Shown: one piece after another, positions 22,729-30,977 of the stretch
How positions within the stretch are numbered: the stretch's first letter is position 1
Layout: each line of letters opens with the position of its first letter
Assembly (NCBI GenBank): GCA_020832455.1
Contig: JAFIEQ010000034.1
Span: 1 to 33,364 of the forward strand
Origin: Nitriliruptoraceae bacterium
GTDB lineage: Bacteria; Actinomycetota; Nitriliruptoria; Nitriliruptorales; Nitriliruptoraceae
Direction: 5' to 3'
Length of the DNA: 33,364 bases
Translations under genes and position numbers: made by a program
Notes under the pieces: model-generated
Told to the model about the DNA's origin: nothing
The model's database searches: none
What the model saw: the letters and a program-made list of their open reading frames with translations, nothing else

Positions 22729-23029
22729 CTCGCGGCGGCACCCGCCCGCGACCACGTCCACCCGTCGGCGGGCCCCGCGCCCCCCCCGGGCGGGGCCGGG
22801 CGGCGCCCCCCCCCCCCCCGGGCCCCCCCCGGCGTCCGGGGGGGGGCGTCGACGTGCATCCACGCGACCGACCCCGGCGGAGCGCCACATCGGGTCCCCG
22901 GCGACGTCGGTGGGCGCCGGCCGGTCGATGCCCGCCGCCGATTGGCGCCCCCGCGTGTCCTTGGGCACCCTCGGGGCCCGTCCTGCTCGATGGACCAGTC
23001 CGCCCGACGGATCCGAAGGGTCGTCCCCG
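22729..23029. other. GC-only intergenic tract after the cytochrome operon
   Basis: Between the operon end and the thioredoxin-like gene are 301 bases without a convincing gene. Two perfect stems stand out: GGCCCCGC (22771-22778) with GCGGGGCC (22790-22797), and a C8 run (22823-22830) with a G8-9 run (22838-22846). Between them lies a run of about 14 C (22806-22819). The first hairpin may be a real terminator; the long homopolymers look like poor sequence. The region after 22850 looks like ordinary spacer DNA. Confidence 0.6.
22771..22797 (+). terminator. Probable terminator hairpin after the cytochrome operon
   Basis: A perfect 8-bp GC stem with an 11-base C-rich loop, 43 bases past the last stop codon of the operon. 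No T-run. The loop lies within a tract of doubtful base quality. Confidence 0.4.
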
Positions 23030-23599
23030 GTGTCTCGCTCCCGCCTCGCGCTGCTCGCGGTGTTCGCGCTGTTGCTGAGCGCCTGCGCGGGCTCGTCGTC
23101 GGCCAGCGCGGACTGCGAACGCATCGCCGGCGTGCGACCCGGCCTGTGCCCCATCCCGGTGGAAGAGCGGCGTCCCGCGCCCGTCGATGCGCTCCCCATC
23201 GTCGGCGACCCGGACACGGAAGTCGCGCTCAGCGACTTCGCCGGACGGGTCGTGGTGGTGAACTTCTGGGCCTCCTGGTGCGGTCCCTGCCGCACCGAGC
23301 AGCCCGACCTCAACGAGGCGTTCGAGCTGCTCCCCGACGACGAGGTGGCCTTCCTCGGGGTGAACATCGAGGACCCGGAGGGCAACGCCCTCGCCCACGA
23401 GACGGAGTTCGCGATCCCCTACCCGTCGCTGTACGACCCCGCCAACGCCTACGCCTCACGGTTCGAAGGCGTCGGGCCCCGCACCATCCCGACCACCATC
23501 TTCGTCGATGCCGAGGGACGGGTCGCCGCCCGGGTGCTCGGCATCATCGGGACCGCGGAGACCGTGGGCCTCGCCGACGCCATCGCCTCGGGAGCCTGA
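23030..23599 (+). CDS. resA: Lipoprotein thiol-disulfide oxidoreductase, ResA/TlpA-like
   Basis: 189 residues from GTG 23030. The upstream open frame lacks a plausible start, while from this GTG the protein opens with a lipoprotein signal, LALLAVFALLLSAC, with the lipid Cys at 19. The thioredoxin fold follows: VVVNFWASWCGPCRTEQPDL with the redox pair Cys84-Cys87, AFLGVNIEDPEGNALAHETEF (the AhpC/TlpA insert), and the cis-Pro in RTIPTTIFVDAEGRV. It would keep apocytochrome c heme-binding Cys residues reduced on the outer face. It is 3 bases before ccdA and leads the cytochrome c maturation set. An extra Cys pair (29 and 40) precedes the fold. Confidence 0.88.
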   Translation: MSRSRLALLAVFALLLSACAGSSSASADCERIAGVRPGLCPIPVEERRPAPVDALPIVGDPDTEVALSDFAGRVVVVNFWASWCGPCRTEQPDLNEAFELLPDDEVAFLGVNIEDPEGNALAHETEFAIPYPSLYDPANAYASRFEGVGPRTIPTTIFVDAEGRVAARVLGIIGTAETVGLADAIASGA

Positions 23600-23602
23600 G
23601 CC

Positions 23603-24355
23603 GTGGCGGAGACGATCCAGGCCATCGTGATCGACGCCAACGTGCTCATCGCCGCGGCGATCGCGTTCGCGGCCGGGCTCGTCTCGTTCGCATCGCCGTG
23701 CGTGCTCCCCCTGGTGCCCGGCTACCTGTCCTACATGACCGGACTGTCCGGACAGGACCTGACAGCCCCCGGTGCCCGGGCGCGGGGCCGGGTGCTCGTG
23801 GGCAGCCTGCTGTTCACCGTCGGCTTCGCGGTCCCCTTCACGATGCTCGGGTTCGCGGTCACGACCGTGAACCTGCTCGCCCGCAACACCATCGCGCAGA
23901 TCGTGATGGGCGGCATGGTCGCCGTCCTCGGGCTGCTCATGGCCCGCGGCACGCTGATGCGCGAGATCCGGATCTCCGATCGCGCACCCCGGGGCGGGCT
24001 GGCCTCGGCGCCGCTGCTCGGGTTCGTGTTCGGGATCGGCTGGACCCCGTGTCTCGGACCCGCTGCCGGCGCGATCCTGACGCTGTCCGCCAACGTCAGC
24101 GACGGGGTCTCACTGCGCGGGGCGTTCCTCGGCTTCGTCTACGCGCTCGGGCTGGGCTTGCCGTTCATCCTGTTCGGCCTGATGTTCCGTCGCCTGTCGG
24201 GGACGCTCGACGTCCTGCGCCGCAACGCCCGGCGCCTGCAGATCGCCGGCGGGGGGTTGCTCGTCGTCGTCGGTCTGTCCATCGCGACCGGCCTGTGGGA
24301 CGCCGCCATGATGCTCCTGCGCCCCTACATCCTGGGCTTCGAACCGCCGATCTGA
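23603..24355 (+). CDS. ccdA: Cytochrome c biogenesis protein CcdA
   Basis: 250 residues from GTG 23603, 3 bases after the thioredoxin gene. Six membrane spans are visible. The two redox Cys lie in the CcdA signatures [19 protein letters not shown] and [15 protein letters not shown]. CcdA moves electrons from cytoplasmic thioredoxin through the membrane to ResA-like proteins, which then reduce the CxxCH Cys of apocytochrome c. Length and topology are typical. It is immediately followed by resB and ccsA, as in System II gene clusters of many Gram-positive bacteria. Confidence 0.93.
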   Translation: MAETIQAIVIDANVLIAAAIAFAAGLVSFASPCVLPLVPGYLSYMTGLSGQDLTAPGARARGRVLVGSLLFTVGFAVPFTMLGFAVTTVNLLARNTIAQIVMGGMVAVLGLLMARGTLMREIRISDRAPRGGLASAPLLGFVFGIGWTPCLGPAAGAILTLSANVSDGVSLRGAFLGFVYALGLGLPFILFGLMFRRLSGTLDVLRRNARRLQIAGGGLLVVVGLSIATGLWDAAMMLLRPYILGFEPPI

Positions 24356-24422
24356 GCCCGTCCCGCCACCTGCACCGCACCCCCGGACCCACCGGGACCC
24401 GCGACCCCGACGGGGTACCTTC

Positions 24423-26267
24423 GTGAGTGTGACCACCGACTCCGCACCGCCTCCGGTCCAGAACCCCCGTGCCCGGCGTCCCACCCGCCGTGCGCCGGGG
24501 CCACTGGGCTTCATCTGGTCGTCCACCGTCATGGCGTGGCGCTGGATCACGCGCATGCGCACGGCGCTGTACCTGCTCGGCATCATCGCGCTGCAGACGG
24601 CCCTGGCCACCGCCATCCCCCAGGAACCCAACGTCCCGACCACGGTCGCGGCGTGGCGCGCCGGTGAGGAGGGCCCCGGCGTCATCGCGTCCCAGGTGAT
24701 CGATGCCATCGGCGGGTTCGACGTCTACGGGTCGGCGGCCTTCCTCGCGCTGTTGTTGTTGCTCTACCTCAGCCTCACCGCCTGCATGGTCCCGCGGGTG
24801 CGTGCCTGGATCCGACTGGTCCGCCACTCCCAGCCACCCCTGGTCCGCCACCTGACGGGCCAGCCCGAGCAGGCGCACCTCGTGACCGACCGCCAGCCGG
24901 CCCAGGTCCACGCGCAGGCACAACAGCTGCTGCAGGGCCGCCGGTGGCGGCTGCGGCCCCACGAACCCGACGACGCCGCGACGCACCCGGTCGCCGACGG
25001 CGGCCTCGCCACCCGGCCGACGCCCGCGCAGGTGGCGGCGGAGAAGGGCCTGTGGTCGCGTGAGGGCGGCAGTCTGCTGTTCCACCTCAGCTTCTACGTG
25101 CTGCTGATCGCGATCGTGCTCGGCCAACTGCTGACCTTCGAGGGCCAGCGCGGCGTGATCGAGGGCGAACCAGGCTTCCACGACACCGCCATCTCCTACT
25201 GGAGCTACAACCCGGGTCGCTGGTTCAGCGAGGACGACCACCACGGGTGGCGCCTCGATCTCGACGCCTTCGAGGTCGACTGGGTCCGTGACCCGCTGGC
25301 GCCCGGCGCCGGCCAGCCGACCGTCTTCCGCTCTGAGGTGACCGTGACCCCGCGGGACGGCGAGCCCGAAGCGGCGGTCATCGATTCCAACCGCCCCCTG
25401 ATGATCGACGGCCGACGCGTGACCCAGCTCGACTGGGGCTACGCCCCGCGGGTGGTGGTCGAGGTCGACGGACAGGTCGTCCACGACGGCTTCATCCAGG
25501 CCGTGGTCAACCAACGTGGCGGGTTCTTCGAGTCGGCCGTGAAGTCCCCGGCCGCCGACCCCGACATCGGACACCGCGCGTGGTTCTACCCCTTCGCGCC
25601 TCCGGACGAGGACGGGAACCCGATCCCCACGGGCGCGCCCTGGGACGACGCCCCGCTGCTGGTGCTCGAGCAGTGGCGCGGCGACCTGCAGCTCGGGGCG
25701 AGCCAGCAGACGGTCAACCAGCTCGACACCGAGGGCATGGAGTCCGAGGGTCCGCTCGCGCTGCGTGTCGGTCAGACGGTCGAGCACGAGGGCGTGACGG
25801 TCAGCTTCCCGGAGGTCCGTCGCTGGGTCGGGTTCCAGGTCGCCTCGCGGCCCCAGCTGAACTGGCTGGTCTTCGGGGCCGGCCTGCTGGTCGCCGGGCT
25901 GATCCCCGCGTTGTACGCCTACCGCCGCCGCCTGTGGGTCGTGGCCTCCCACGACCACGCCACGGGCCGTACGCTGGTGACGGTCGCCGGCCGCGCCTTC
26001 CAGCGTCCCGAAGCCTTCGAGGAGGAGCTGCGGGACATCGCGGAGGAGCTCGCCGACGCCACCGGCGGCGAGCTGTTGCCCGCCGACGGCATCCCGACCA
26101 CCGACGATCCCGCCAGTGACGACGCCCCTCGACCGACGCCGGACGGGGACGACGCCACCACCGACCGGCGCGATCCCGATGACGATGACGACGACCTGGT
26201 GATCAGCGATCGCCGGTCCGACGTGCTCCCGACGCCGGTGCGATCCGGCTCCTCCCCGACGAGGTGA
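24423..26267 (+). CDS. resB: Cytochrome c biogenesis protein ResB (Ccs1)
   Basis: 614 residues from GTG 24423. ResB with CcsA forms the System II cytochrome c synthetase that carries heme outward and attaches it to CxxCH. Spans: RTALYLLGIIALQTALAT, SAAFLALLLLLYLSLTACMVP, LFHLSFYVLLIAIVLGQLL, and the last, LNWLVFGAGLLVAGLIPALYAY; between the last two is a large outer domain. The C-terminal 60 or so residues are acidic (many Asp) and disordered, longer than usual. The start lacks a Shine-Dalgarno: ACCCC-GAC-GGGGT (24404-24416) and a TACCTT box (24416-24421) abut the GTG, so a near-leaderless transcript is possible. The ccsA gene begins 6 bases after its stop. Confidence 0.9.
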   Translation: MSVTTDSAPPPVQNPRARRPTRRAPGPLGFIWSSTVMAWRWITRMRTALYLLGIIALQTALATAIPQEPNVPTTVAAWRAGEEGPGVIASQVIDAIGGFDVYGSAAFLALLLLLYLSLTACMVPRVRAWIRLVRHSQPPLVRHLTGQPEQAHLVTDRQPAQVHAQAQQLLQGRRWRLRPHEPDDAATHPVADGGLATRPTPAQVAAEKGLWSREGGSLLFHLSFYVLLIAIVLGQLLTFEGQRGVIEGEPGFHDTAISYWSYNPGRWFSEDDHHGWRLDLDAFEVDWVRDPLAPGAGQPTVFRSEVTVTPRDGEPEAAVIDSNRPLMIDGRRVTQLDWGYAPRVVVEVDGQVVHDGFIQAVVNQRGGFFESAVKSPAADPDIGHRAWFYPFAPPDEDGNPIPTGAPWDDAPLLVLEQWRGDLQLGASQQTVNQLDTEGMESEGPLALRVGQTVEHEGVTVSFPEVRRWVGFQVASRPQLNWLVFGAGLLVAGLIPALYAYRRRLWVVASHDHATGRTLVTVAGRAFQRPEAFEEELRDIAEELADATGGELLPADGIPTTDDPASDDAPRPTPDGDDATTDRRDPDDDDDDLVISDRRSDVLPTPVRSGSSPTR

Positions 26268-26273
26268 CCTCCG

Positions 26274-27452
26274 ATGGATGCCAGCCAGCTCGCTGATCTC
26301 TCCCGGGTGCTGTACTTCCCGACCACGGTCATGCTCTACCTCGCGTCCGCCTTCACCTACCTGTACGCGTTGACCACGACGGTCGGCCGACGCGACGAGC
26401 AGCGCCGCGGCCACCGCGCGCGCCTGATCGGTGGCGCGCTCGCCATCACGGGTATCGGCACCCACGTCGCCCACGAGATCGTGCGTGGCCTGGCCCAGAA
26501 CCGGTTGCCGCTGGGCAACATGTTCGAGGTCACCTCGCTCATGGCGCTGGTCGGCGTCGTGGTGGGACTCGTCTACCTGCAGTTCATCCGCAAGCAGCCC
26601 GAACTGCACGGGTTCGTGATGCTGGGTGGGTCGCTGGTGCTCGGCATGGCGATGCTGGTCTACGCGGACCCCGGTCCGCTGATGCCGATCCTCGACACCT
26701 GGTGGCGGACCTTCCACGTCTCGCTGTTGGTCGGCGCCATGGGCATCTTCACCGCGGCGTTCATCTTCATGGGCCTGTACCTGCTGCGCGACACCGCGGA
26801 GCTCGCGGTCGCCGACGCACGGGTGCGTCCGGGCGGCGGCTCGACCGTCGGCGCGGCGCACGTCGGTGACCTCGAGGTCGACGGCGCGACCACGCCCGGC
26901 TCGGCAGACGGCGACGACGAGCTCGAGCGGGCGCAGGCGGCCGAGTACCGCGCGGCGCTGCGCGCCGGGGTGCCGACCGTCAAGCTCGCCGTGTGGACCT
27001 TCGTGGTCACCGGCAGCGTCTCCTGGGTCTGGTGGTTCGCGGACGGCTGGGGGACCGCTGGTCTCGGCCGCTTCCTGACGGTGAACCTCACGATGGTCGC
27101 AGCGGCGCTGCTGGCCCGCTGGTTCGTGCCCTACCTGCCCTCCACGGCCACGCTCGACGGCCTCGCCCACCGCACGGTCGCCTTCGGGTTCGTGATGTGG
27201 ACGGTGGGCACCATCGCCGGCGCGATGTGGGCGGAGGTCTCCTGGGGTCGTTTCTGGGGCTGGGACCCCAAGGAGACCGGCGCCTTCCTGACCTGGATCG
27301 CCTACGCCGGCTACCTCCACGCCCGTGCGACCCGTGGCGTGCAGGGTCGCAAGGCCGCCTGGATCGGCATCGGCGCGTTCGTCGTGTTGATGGCGACCTA
27401 CCTCATCGCCAACTACGTCATCGTCGGCTTGCACTCCTACGCTGAGCTCTGA
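26274..27452 (+). CDS. ccsB: Heme-exporting cytochrome c synthetase subunit CcsA/CcsB
   Basis: 392 residues, ATG 26274, GAGGTGACC upstream. The tryptophan-rich heme-binding motif of the family is present as WGRFWGWDPKETGAFLTW. Conserved His are seen in THVAHEIV, RTFHVSLLVG, LAHRTVAFGF and VGLHSYAEL. Eight or so spans. With ResB it exports and attaches heme. Residues about 172-240 (ELAVADARVRPGGGSTVGAA and on to AEYRAALRA) are a hydrophilic insertion between spans that the shorter members of the family do not need. It ends the maturation operon; the SigK-like gene follows 50-150 bases later, depending on its start. Confidence 0.92.
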   Translation: MDASQLADLSRVLYFPTTVMLYLASAFTYLYALTTTVGRRDEQRRGHRARLIGGALAITGIGTHVAHEIVRGLAQNRLPLGNMFEVTSLMALVGVVVGLVYLQFIRKQPELHGFVMLGGSLVLGMAMLVYADPGPLMPILDTWWRTFHVSLLVGAMGIFTAAFIFMGLYLLRDTAELAVADARVRPGGGSTVGAAHVGDLEVDGATTPGSADGDDELERAQAAEYRAALRAGVPTVKLAVWTFVVTGSVSWVWWFADGWGTAGLGRFLTVNLTMVAAALLARWFVPYLPSTATLDGLAHRTVAFGFVMWTVGTIAGAMWAEVSWGRFWGWDPKETGAFLTWIAYAGYLHARATRGVQGRKAAWIGIGAFVVLMATYLIANYVIVGLHSYAEL

Positions 27453-27599
27453 TCCCGGGCTCAGCGGATACGGAGGCAACCGTGGGCGTCTCGTCGCCGA
27501 ACCATGTGTACATCAACGACATGGGACGACGAGGTGCGTATGGGCGCAGCGCAGGTGCCGCAACCTCGTCGACTGCATGCCGTCGACCCGGAGGCGCCC

Positions 27600-28148
27600 A
27601 TGCCGCGGGATGACGAGGAGCTGCTCCTCGCCATCGCCCGCGGGGACCAGGACGCGTTCGCGACCCTCTACGACCGCCTCGCGGGGCTGGTCCACGGGGT
27701 GGTGAGACGGGTCGTACGTGACCCCTCGCAGTCCGAGGAGGTCACCCAGGAGGTCCTCGTCGAGGTCTGGCGGACCGCGGTCCGCTTCGACCCCGACCGG
27801 GGATCGGCCAGGACCTGGATCCTGACGATGGCGCACCGACGCGCCATCGACCGGGTCCGCTCCGAACAAGCGTCACGGAACCGCACCGAACGCGTCGGCC
27901 GCAGCGAGCAGACCCGGGACTACGACGAGGTCGCCGAGCGAGTCGAGGTGGACGAGGAGCACGACGAGGTCCGCACCGCGCTCGCGACCCTGACCGACCT
28001 GCAGCGCGAAGCGGTGGAACTGGCCTACTACCAGGGCTACACGTACCGCGAGGTAGCCGAACTACTCGATACCCCGCTGGGGACGATCAAGACCAGGATG
28101 CGTGACGGCCTTATCCGCCTCCGCGATGCGATGGGGGTGACCCGATGA
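27600..28148 (+). CDS. sigK: ECF RNA polymerase sigma factor, SigK-like
   Basis: 182 residues from ATG 27600, chosen because GGAGG lies 5 bases upstream and because codons between the earlier in-frame ATGs (27504, 27540) lack the GC3 bias of the gene. Region 2: LLLAIARGDQDAFATLYDRL...VTQEVLVEVWRTAVRFD and WILTMAHRRAIDRVRSEQA. Region 4: LTDLQREAVELAYYQGYTYREVAELLDTPLGTIKTRMRDGL. The close match to M. tuberculosis SigK in the MAHRRA(I/V)DRVR and LAYY.G.TY segments, plus the RskA-like gene next to it, supports the assignment. An inverted repeat CCATG-N13-CATGG (27502-27524) lies in the leader. The stop overlaps the anti-sigma start by 4 bases. Confidence 0.9.
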   Translation: MPRDDEELLLAIARGDQDAFATLYDRLAGLVHGVVRRVVRDPSQSEEVTQEVLVEVWRTAVRFDPDRGSARTWILTMAHRRAIDRVRSEQASRNRTERVGRSEQTRDYDEVAERVEVDEEHDEVRTALATLTDLQREAVELAYYQGYTYREVAELLDTPLGTIKTRMRDGLIRLRDAMGVTR

Positions 28149-28912
28149 CCGCCGATCAGCCCGACCTGCACACCCTCACGGGGGCGTACGCCGTCGATGC
28201 GTTGCCCGACGACGAACGTGAGATCTTCGAGCACCACCTGCTCGTCTGTGACCCCTGCGCCCAGGAGGTCGTCGAACTCCAGGCGACCGCGTCGAGGCTC
28301 GCCGACGGCATCGACACGACGCTGCCTCCAGCGCTCCGCCAGCGGGTGCTCGACGAGATCGACGCGACCCGCCAGGAGCGTCCCCGTGGCGCCCAGGACG
28401 AGACCGCGACCGACGAACTGTCCCGACGCCGCAACCGGCGCGTCTCGCCGTGGATCACCGGGATCGGCGCCGTGGCCGCCGCGGTCATCCTGGTGGCCGG
28501 GTTCGGCGTCGCGACGACGATCACCGACCTCAACGATCGCATCAGCGAGGTGGAGACCGCCTCGTCGCAGATGAGCGACGTGCTCGCCGCCCCGGACGCC
28601 GTCACCATCGAGGCTGCTGGTCCGGACGGGGCCATGGGACGTGTCGTCGCCTCCCCGACGCGTGGCGAGGCCGTGTTCGTCGCGGCCGACCTCGAGCCGC
28701 TGCCGGACGATCGCATCTACGAGCTGTGGCTGATCGATGACACGGCGAACCCCGCCGGGTTGTTCGCTCCCGACGACCGGGGCCGCGCGACGCGCATCAT
28801 GACCGGGGACATCGCGAACGCAGCGGCCATCGGGGTCACCGTCGAGCCGGCCGGTGGTTCCCCGGCACCGACGACCGACCCGATCATGGTCTTCGAGCTG
28901 CTCGAGGGCTGA
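28145..28912 (+). CDS. rskA: Membrane anti-sigma factor, RskA-like
   Basis: 255 residues, ATG overlapping the sigma gene stop (ATGA). Residues 1-45 hold the zinc-associated anti-sigma domain with H31-x3-C35-x2-C38 (HLLVCDPC). A linker leads to one span (WITGIGAVAAAVILVAGFGV, about 102-121), then a short coiled segment and an outer RskA C-terminal domain: GRVVASPTRGEAVFVAADLEPLPDDRIYELWLIDD, ending VTVEPAGGSPAPTTDPIMVFEL. It would hold the sigma factor at the membrane until an outer signal triggers proteolysis. In M. tuberculosis RskA/SigK is linked to redox and to secreted antigens; here the neighbours are cytochrome c maturation genes. Confidence 0.9.
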   Translation: MTADQPDLHTLTGAYAVDALPDDEREIFEHHLLVCDPCAQEVVELQATASRLADGIDTTLPPALRQRVLDEIDATRQERPRGAQDETATDELSRRRNRRVSPWITGIGAVAAAVILVAGFGVATTITDLNDRISEVETASSQMSDVLAAPDAVTIEAAGPDGAMGRVVASPTRGEAVFVAADLEPLPDDRIYELWLIDDTANPAGLFAPDDRGRATRIMTGDIANAAAIGVTVEPAGGSPAPTTDPIMVFELLEG

Positions 28913-29009
28913 GCCGCTCGCGCCCATCGGGCACGTCCAGACCCGGACGGAGCGGCACACTCGCTCGGGCAGCGGAGGATCCCGGCGCCGAGCGAAGGGC
29001 TCCGAGGCG

Positions 29010-29786
29010 ATGCACGACCCGCGCGAGGGTGTGACCTCCGAGGGCACGATCCGGACCGGTGCGAGTCGCGGCCGCATCGTGCCCGCCTACGCCGAGGTGC
29101 TGCGGGCCGCGGTCGACGCCGTCCCCGGGCGGGCGAGCTTGTACGTCTACGGGTCGGTGGCGACGGGGACCGCGCGAGCGCCGAGCTCGGACGTCGATCT
29201 GCTGTCGCTCGGGCTGCCCGACGCCGCGGCGGCCCGGATCTCCGCAACGCTGTCGGAGCGGTTCCGGGACCGGTGTCGGGAGGTCAGCGTCGCTCCCGCG
29301 AGCGTCGAAGAGCTCGAGGCGCCGACCGACGAGGGCTACGGCCTGCGGGTCTTCCTCCGCCACTACGGCGTCCACCTCGCCGGGGACGACCCGGCCGAGG
29401 GCCTGCCGACCTACCCGGCGGATGCCGCCGCGGCCCGCGGGTTCAACGGTGACATCGCACGGCACCTCGACGCCTGGCGAGCCGACCTGCAGCGCGGGGC
29501 GGACGTGGCCCACCTCGGCACGTGGATCGCACGCAAGACGCTGCTCGCGGTCGCGGGTCTGGTCTCCGTGCGTGATGCCACCTGGTCGACAGACCGTCGC
29601 GCCTGCGCCGCGCGCTGGAACGAGCTCGAGCCAGCGGTCCGGGTCGACACCCTGGTCGGCTGGCTCGACGCGCCGCCGCAGGACGAGCAGCAGGTCGCGG
29701 CCGTGCTCGAGGGCCCCGTCGCCGACGTCGTGGACGCGTTCGCCGCGCAGATCGGGTGCTGGCGCGACGAGGGCACCGCGCCGTGA
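29010..29786 (+). CDS. Nucleotidyltransferase-domain protein
   Basis: 258 residues, ATG 29010. Residues 40-65 are the nucleotidyltransferase signature LYVYGSVATGTARAPSSDVD (GSxxxGxxxxxSDxD), with the metal-binding Asp pair in SDVDLL. The rest is mostly helical, with WIARKTLLAVAGLVSVRDATWSTDRR near the end of a helical bundle resembling the C-terminal domain of aminoglycoside or Mnt-type nucleotidyltransferases. It could transfer a nucleotide to a small molecule, a tRNA or a protein; the target is not readable. No toxin-antitoxin partner (HEPN) is adjacent. It lies 97 bases after the anti-sigma gene and converges on the minus-strand FtsX-domain gene with a 22-base gap. Confidence 0.75.
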   Translation: MHDPREGVTSEGTIRTGASRGRIVPAYAEVLRAAVDAVPGRASLYVYGSVATGTARAPSSDVDLLSLGLPDAAAARISATLSERFRDRCREVSVAPASVEELEAPTDEGYGLRVFLRHYGVHLAGDDPAEGLPTYPADAAAARGFNGDIARHLDAWRADLQRGADVAHLGTWIARKTLLAVAGLVSVRDATWSTDRRACAARWNELEPAVRVDTLVGWLDAPPQDEQQVAAVLEGPVADVVDAFAAQIGCWRDEGTAP

Positions 29787-29808
29787 GGGCTCAGGCGGCC
29801 ACGGGGAC

Positions 29809-30384
29809 TCAGCCGGGTGGGAGCGGGGCGACCTGGGCGACCCCGTCGAACGCGCGGTAGCGACGCTCGACGTCCGCGGGATCGACACCGGCGGCCAGCG
29901 TGACACGCAGGGAGGCCGCGAACACGTCCGGATCGACCGACGCGACGAGCGCCGGGTCGTCGGCGAACACGTCCGCGAACCGTTCGTAGGCCTGCTGCGG
30001 CGTTTCCAGCTGGACGTCGGCCACCTCGTCGTCGAGGTTGAGGGCCCCGCGGACGCGGGCGATGTCCTCGTCGGTCGCCACGGTGGAACAGCCGGTGTCG
30101 CCCGAGATGTCCTGTACCGCGACGTCGTCGCAGAAGAAGATGGCCACGTCGGGCTCCGCAGCGACCGACTGCCCCGTCACCGGCAGCCCTGCCGGCAGGC
30201 TCCACGGCCCGAGTGCGCCGGCGACCGCCACCGCTCCGAGCGTCGCGGCCCCGGCCAGGCTGGTCCGGCGGCGCGTGCGGCGCCGGGCCCCCTGCCGCAT
30301 CACCTGCGCGAGGGCACCGTGGTCCTCCGCGAGCTGCGAGGCAGCGGTGTGCAGTTCGTGACGTAGACGGGTCTCCGTGCTCAT
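29809..30384 (-). CDS. Single-span membrane protein with FtsX-like extracellular domain, putative anti-sigma partner
   Basis: 191 residues from ATG 30382-30384, with AGGAGG about 7 bases upstream; the start overlaps the sigma factor stop (ATGA). Residues 1-41 are cytoplasmic and very basic at the end (RRRTRRRTS); one span follows (LAGAATLGAVAVAGALGPWSL, about 43-63). Residues 78-163 resemble the extracellular domain of cell-division FtsX: DVAIFFCDD...C99, an 'ATDEDIARVRGALNLDDEV' helix, VQLETPQQAYERFADVF, DDPALVASVDPDVFAASLRV. The FtsX permease spans are absent. In FtsX this domain binds wall-hydrolase activators. Being cotranscribed with an ECF sigma factor, it may be a sensor or anti-sigma that reads wall or division state; that role is inference. 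Confidence 0.75.
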   Translation of the reverse strand: MSTETRLRHELHTAASQLAEDHGALAQVMRQGARRRTRRRTSLAGAATLGAVAVAGALGPWSLPAGLPVTGQSVAAEPDVAIFFCDDVAVQDISGDTGCSTVATDEDIARVRGALNLDDEVADVQLETPQQAYERFADVFADDPALVASVDPDVFAASLRVTLAAGVDPADVERRYRAFDGVAQVAPLPPG

Positions 30385-30851
30385 GGGTGGACCTCCTGCT
30401 CGGTGCGAAGTCGGGCGAGTGCCCGGTGGAGTCGGCTCTTGACGGTGCCGGGGGCGACCTCGAGTGCGCTCGCGATGCGGGCGATGTCCCAGTCGAGGTA
30501 GAACCGCAGCACCACGACCGAGCGTTGGGTGGCCGGGAGCGCCGCCAGCGCGTCGAGGACCCAGCCGTCGTCGGGGCGATCCTCGGTCGGGCGGTCGAGC
30601 GATTCGGCCGGTCGCACGGGGCGCAGCCGGCGCTTGCGGAGCCAGCTCGTGGCCCAGTTCGCCGCGACCCGGTACAGCCACGCGGTGGGATCGTCGAGCT
30701 GCGAGACCCGGTCCCAGCGCGCGTACGCGCGGGTGAACGCCTCGTCGACCGCCTCGCTCGCGAGCGGGGCGTCACCCAGGCTCAGTGCGAGCGCGCGCCG
30801 CAGACGATCCCGGTCGCGTACCCAGCAGGCCGTGAACCCCGCATCGTCCAC
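30381..30851 (-). CDS. ECF sigma factor (SigE-family type)
   Basis: 156 residues from GTG 30849-30851, with GGAGAC just upstream. ATG at 30906-30908 would add 19 residues, but it lies inside a GGAAC box that looks like an ECF -35 element. Region 2: FTACWVRDRDRLRRALALS, LASEAVDEAFTRAYARWDRV, PTAWLYRVAANWATSWLRKR. Region 4: LDALAALPATQRSVVVLRFYLDWDIARIASALEVAPGTVKSRLHRALARL. The pattern fits the SigE-like ECF group common in Actinobacteria. It is the first gene of a two-gene operon with the FtsX-domain membrane protein. Its regulon is unknown. Confidence 0.85.
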   Translation of the reverse strand: MDDAGFTACWVRDRDRLRRALALSLGDAPLASEAVDEAFTRAYARWDRVSQLDDPTAWLYRVAANWATSWLRKRRLRPVRPAESLDRPTEDRPDDGWVLDALAALPATQRSVVVLRFYLDWDIARIASALEVAPGTVKSRLHRALARLRTEQEVHP

Positions 30852-30883
30852 ATCGTCTCCGTCTCGACGCCTACCAAGGACAC

Positions 30884-30906
30884 GCGACGCCTGCCCACAA
30901 CGTTCC
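30884..30906 (-). promoter_or_regulatory. Possible autoregulated ECF promoter
   Basis: On the minus strand GGAAC (30906-30902) matches the usual ECF -35 element; 18 bases later comes GTG (30883-30881), close to a GTT/GTC type -10. A start near 30872 would leave a leader of about 20 bases before GTG 30851. The -10 element is weak. Confidence 0.25.
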
Positions 30907-30977
30907 ATCCGCTCGGCGCCCGCGCTCCGCGGGCGTCGGGAACACCCACCCGCGCAAGCGGCGGGCCGGACACCCGG

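Noticed and set aside
24165-27479. 1104-residue minus-strand frame
   Set aside because: It is antisense to ccdA, resB and ccsB, is made of His, Arg, Gly and Asp typical of the reverse frame of GC3-biased genes, and has no domain.
29010-29786. MNT/HEPN toxin-antitoxin system
   Set aside because: The nucleotidyltransferase is larger than MNT antitoxins and no HEPN-type gene is next to it.
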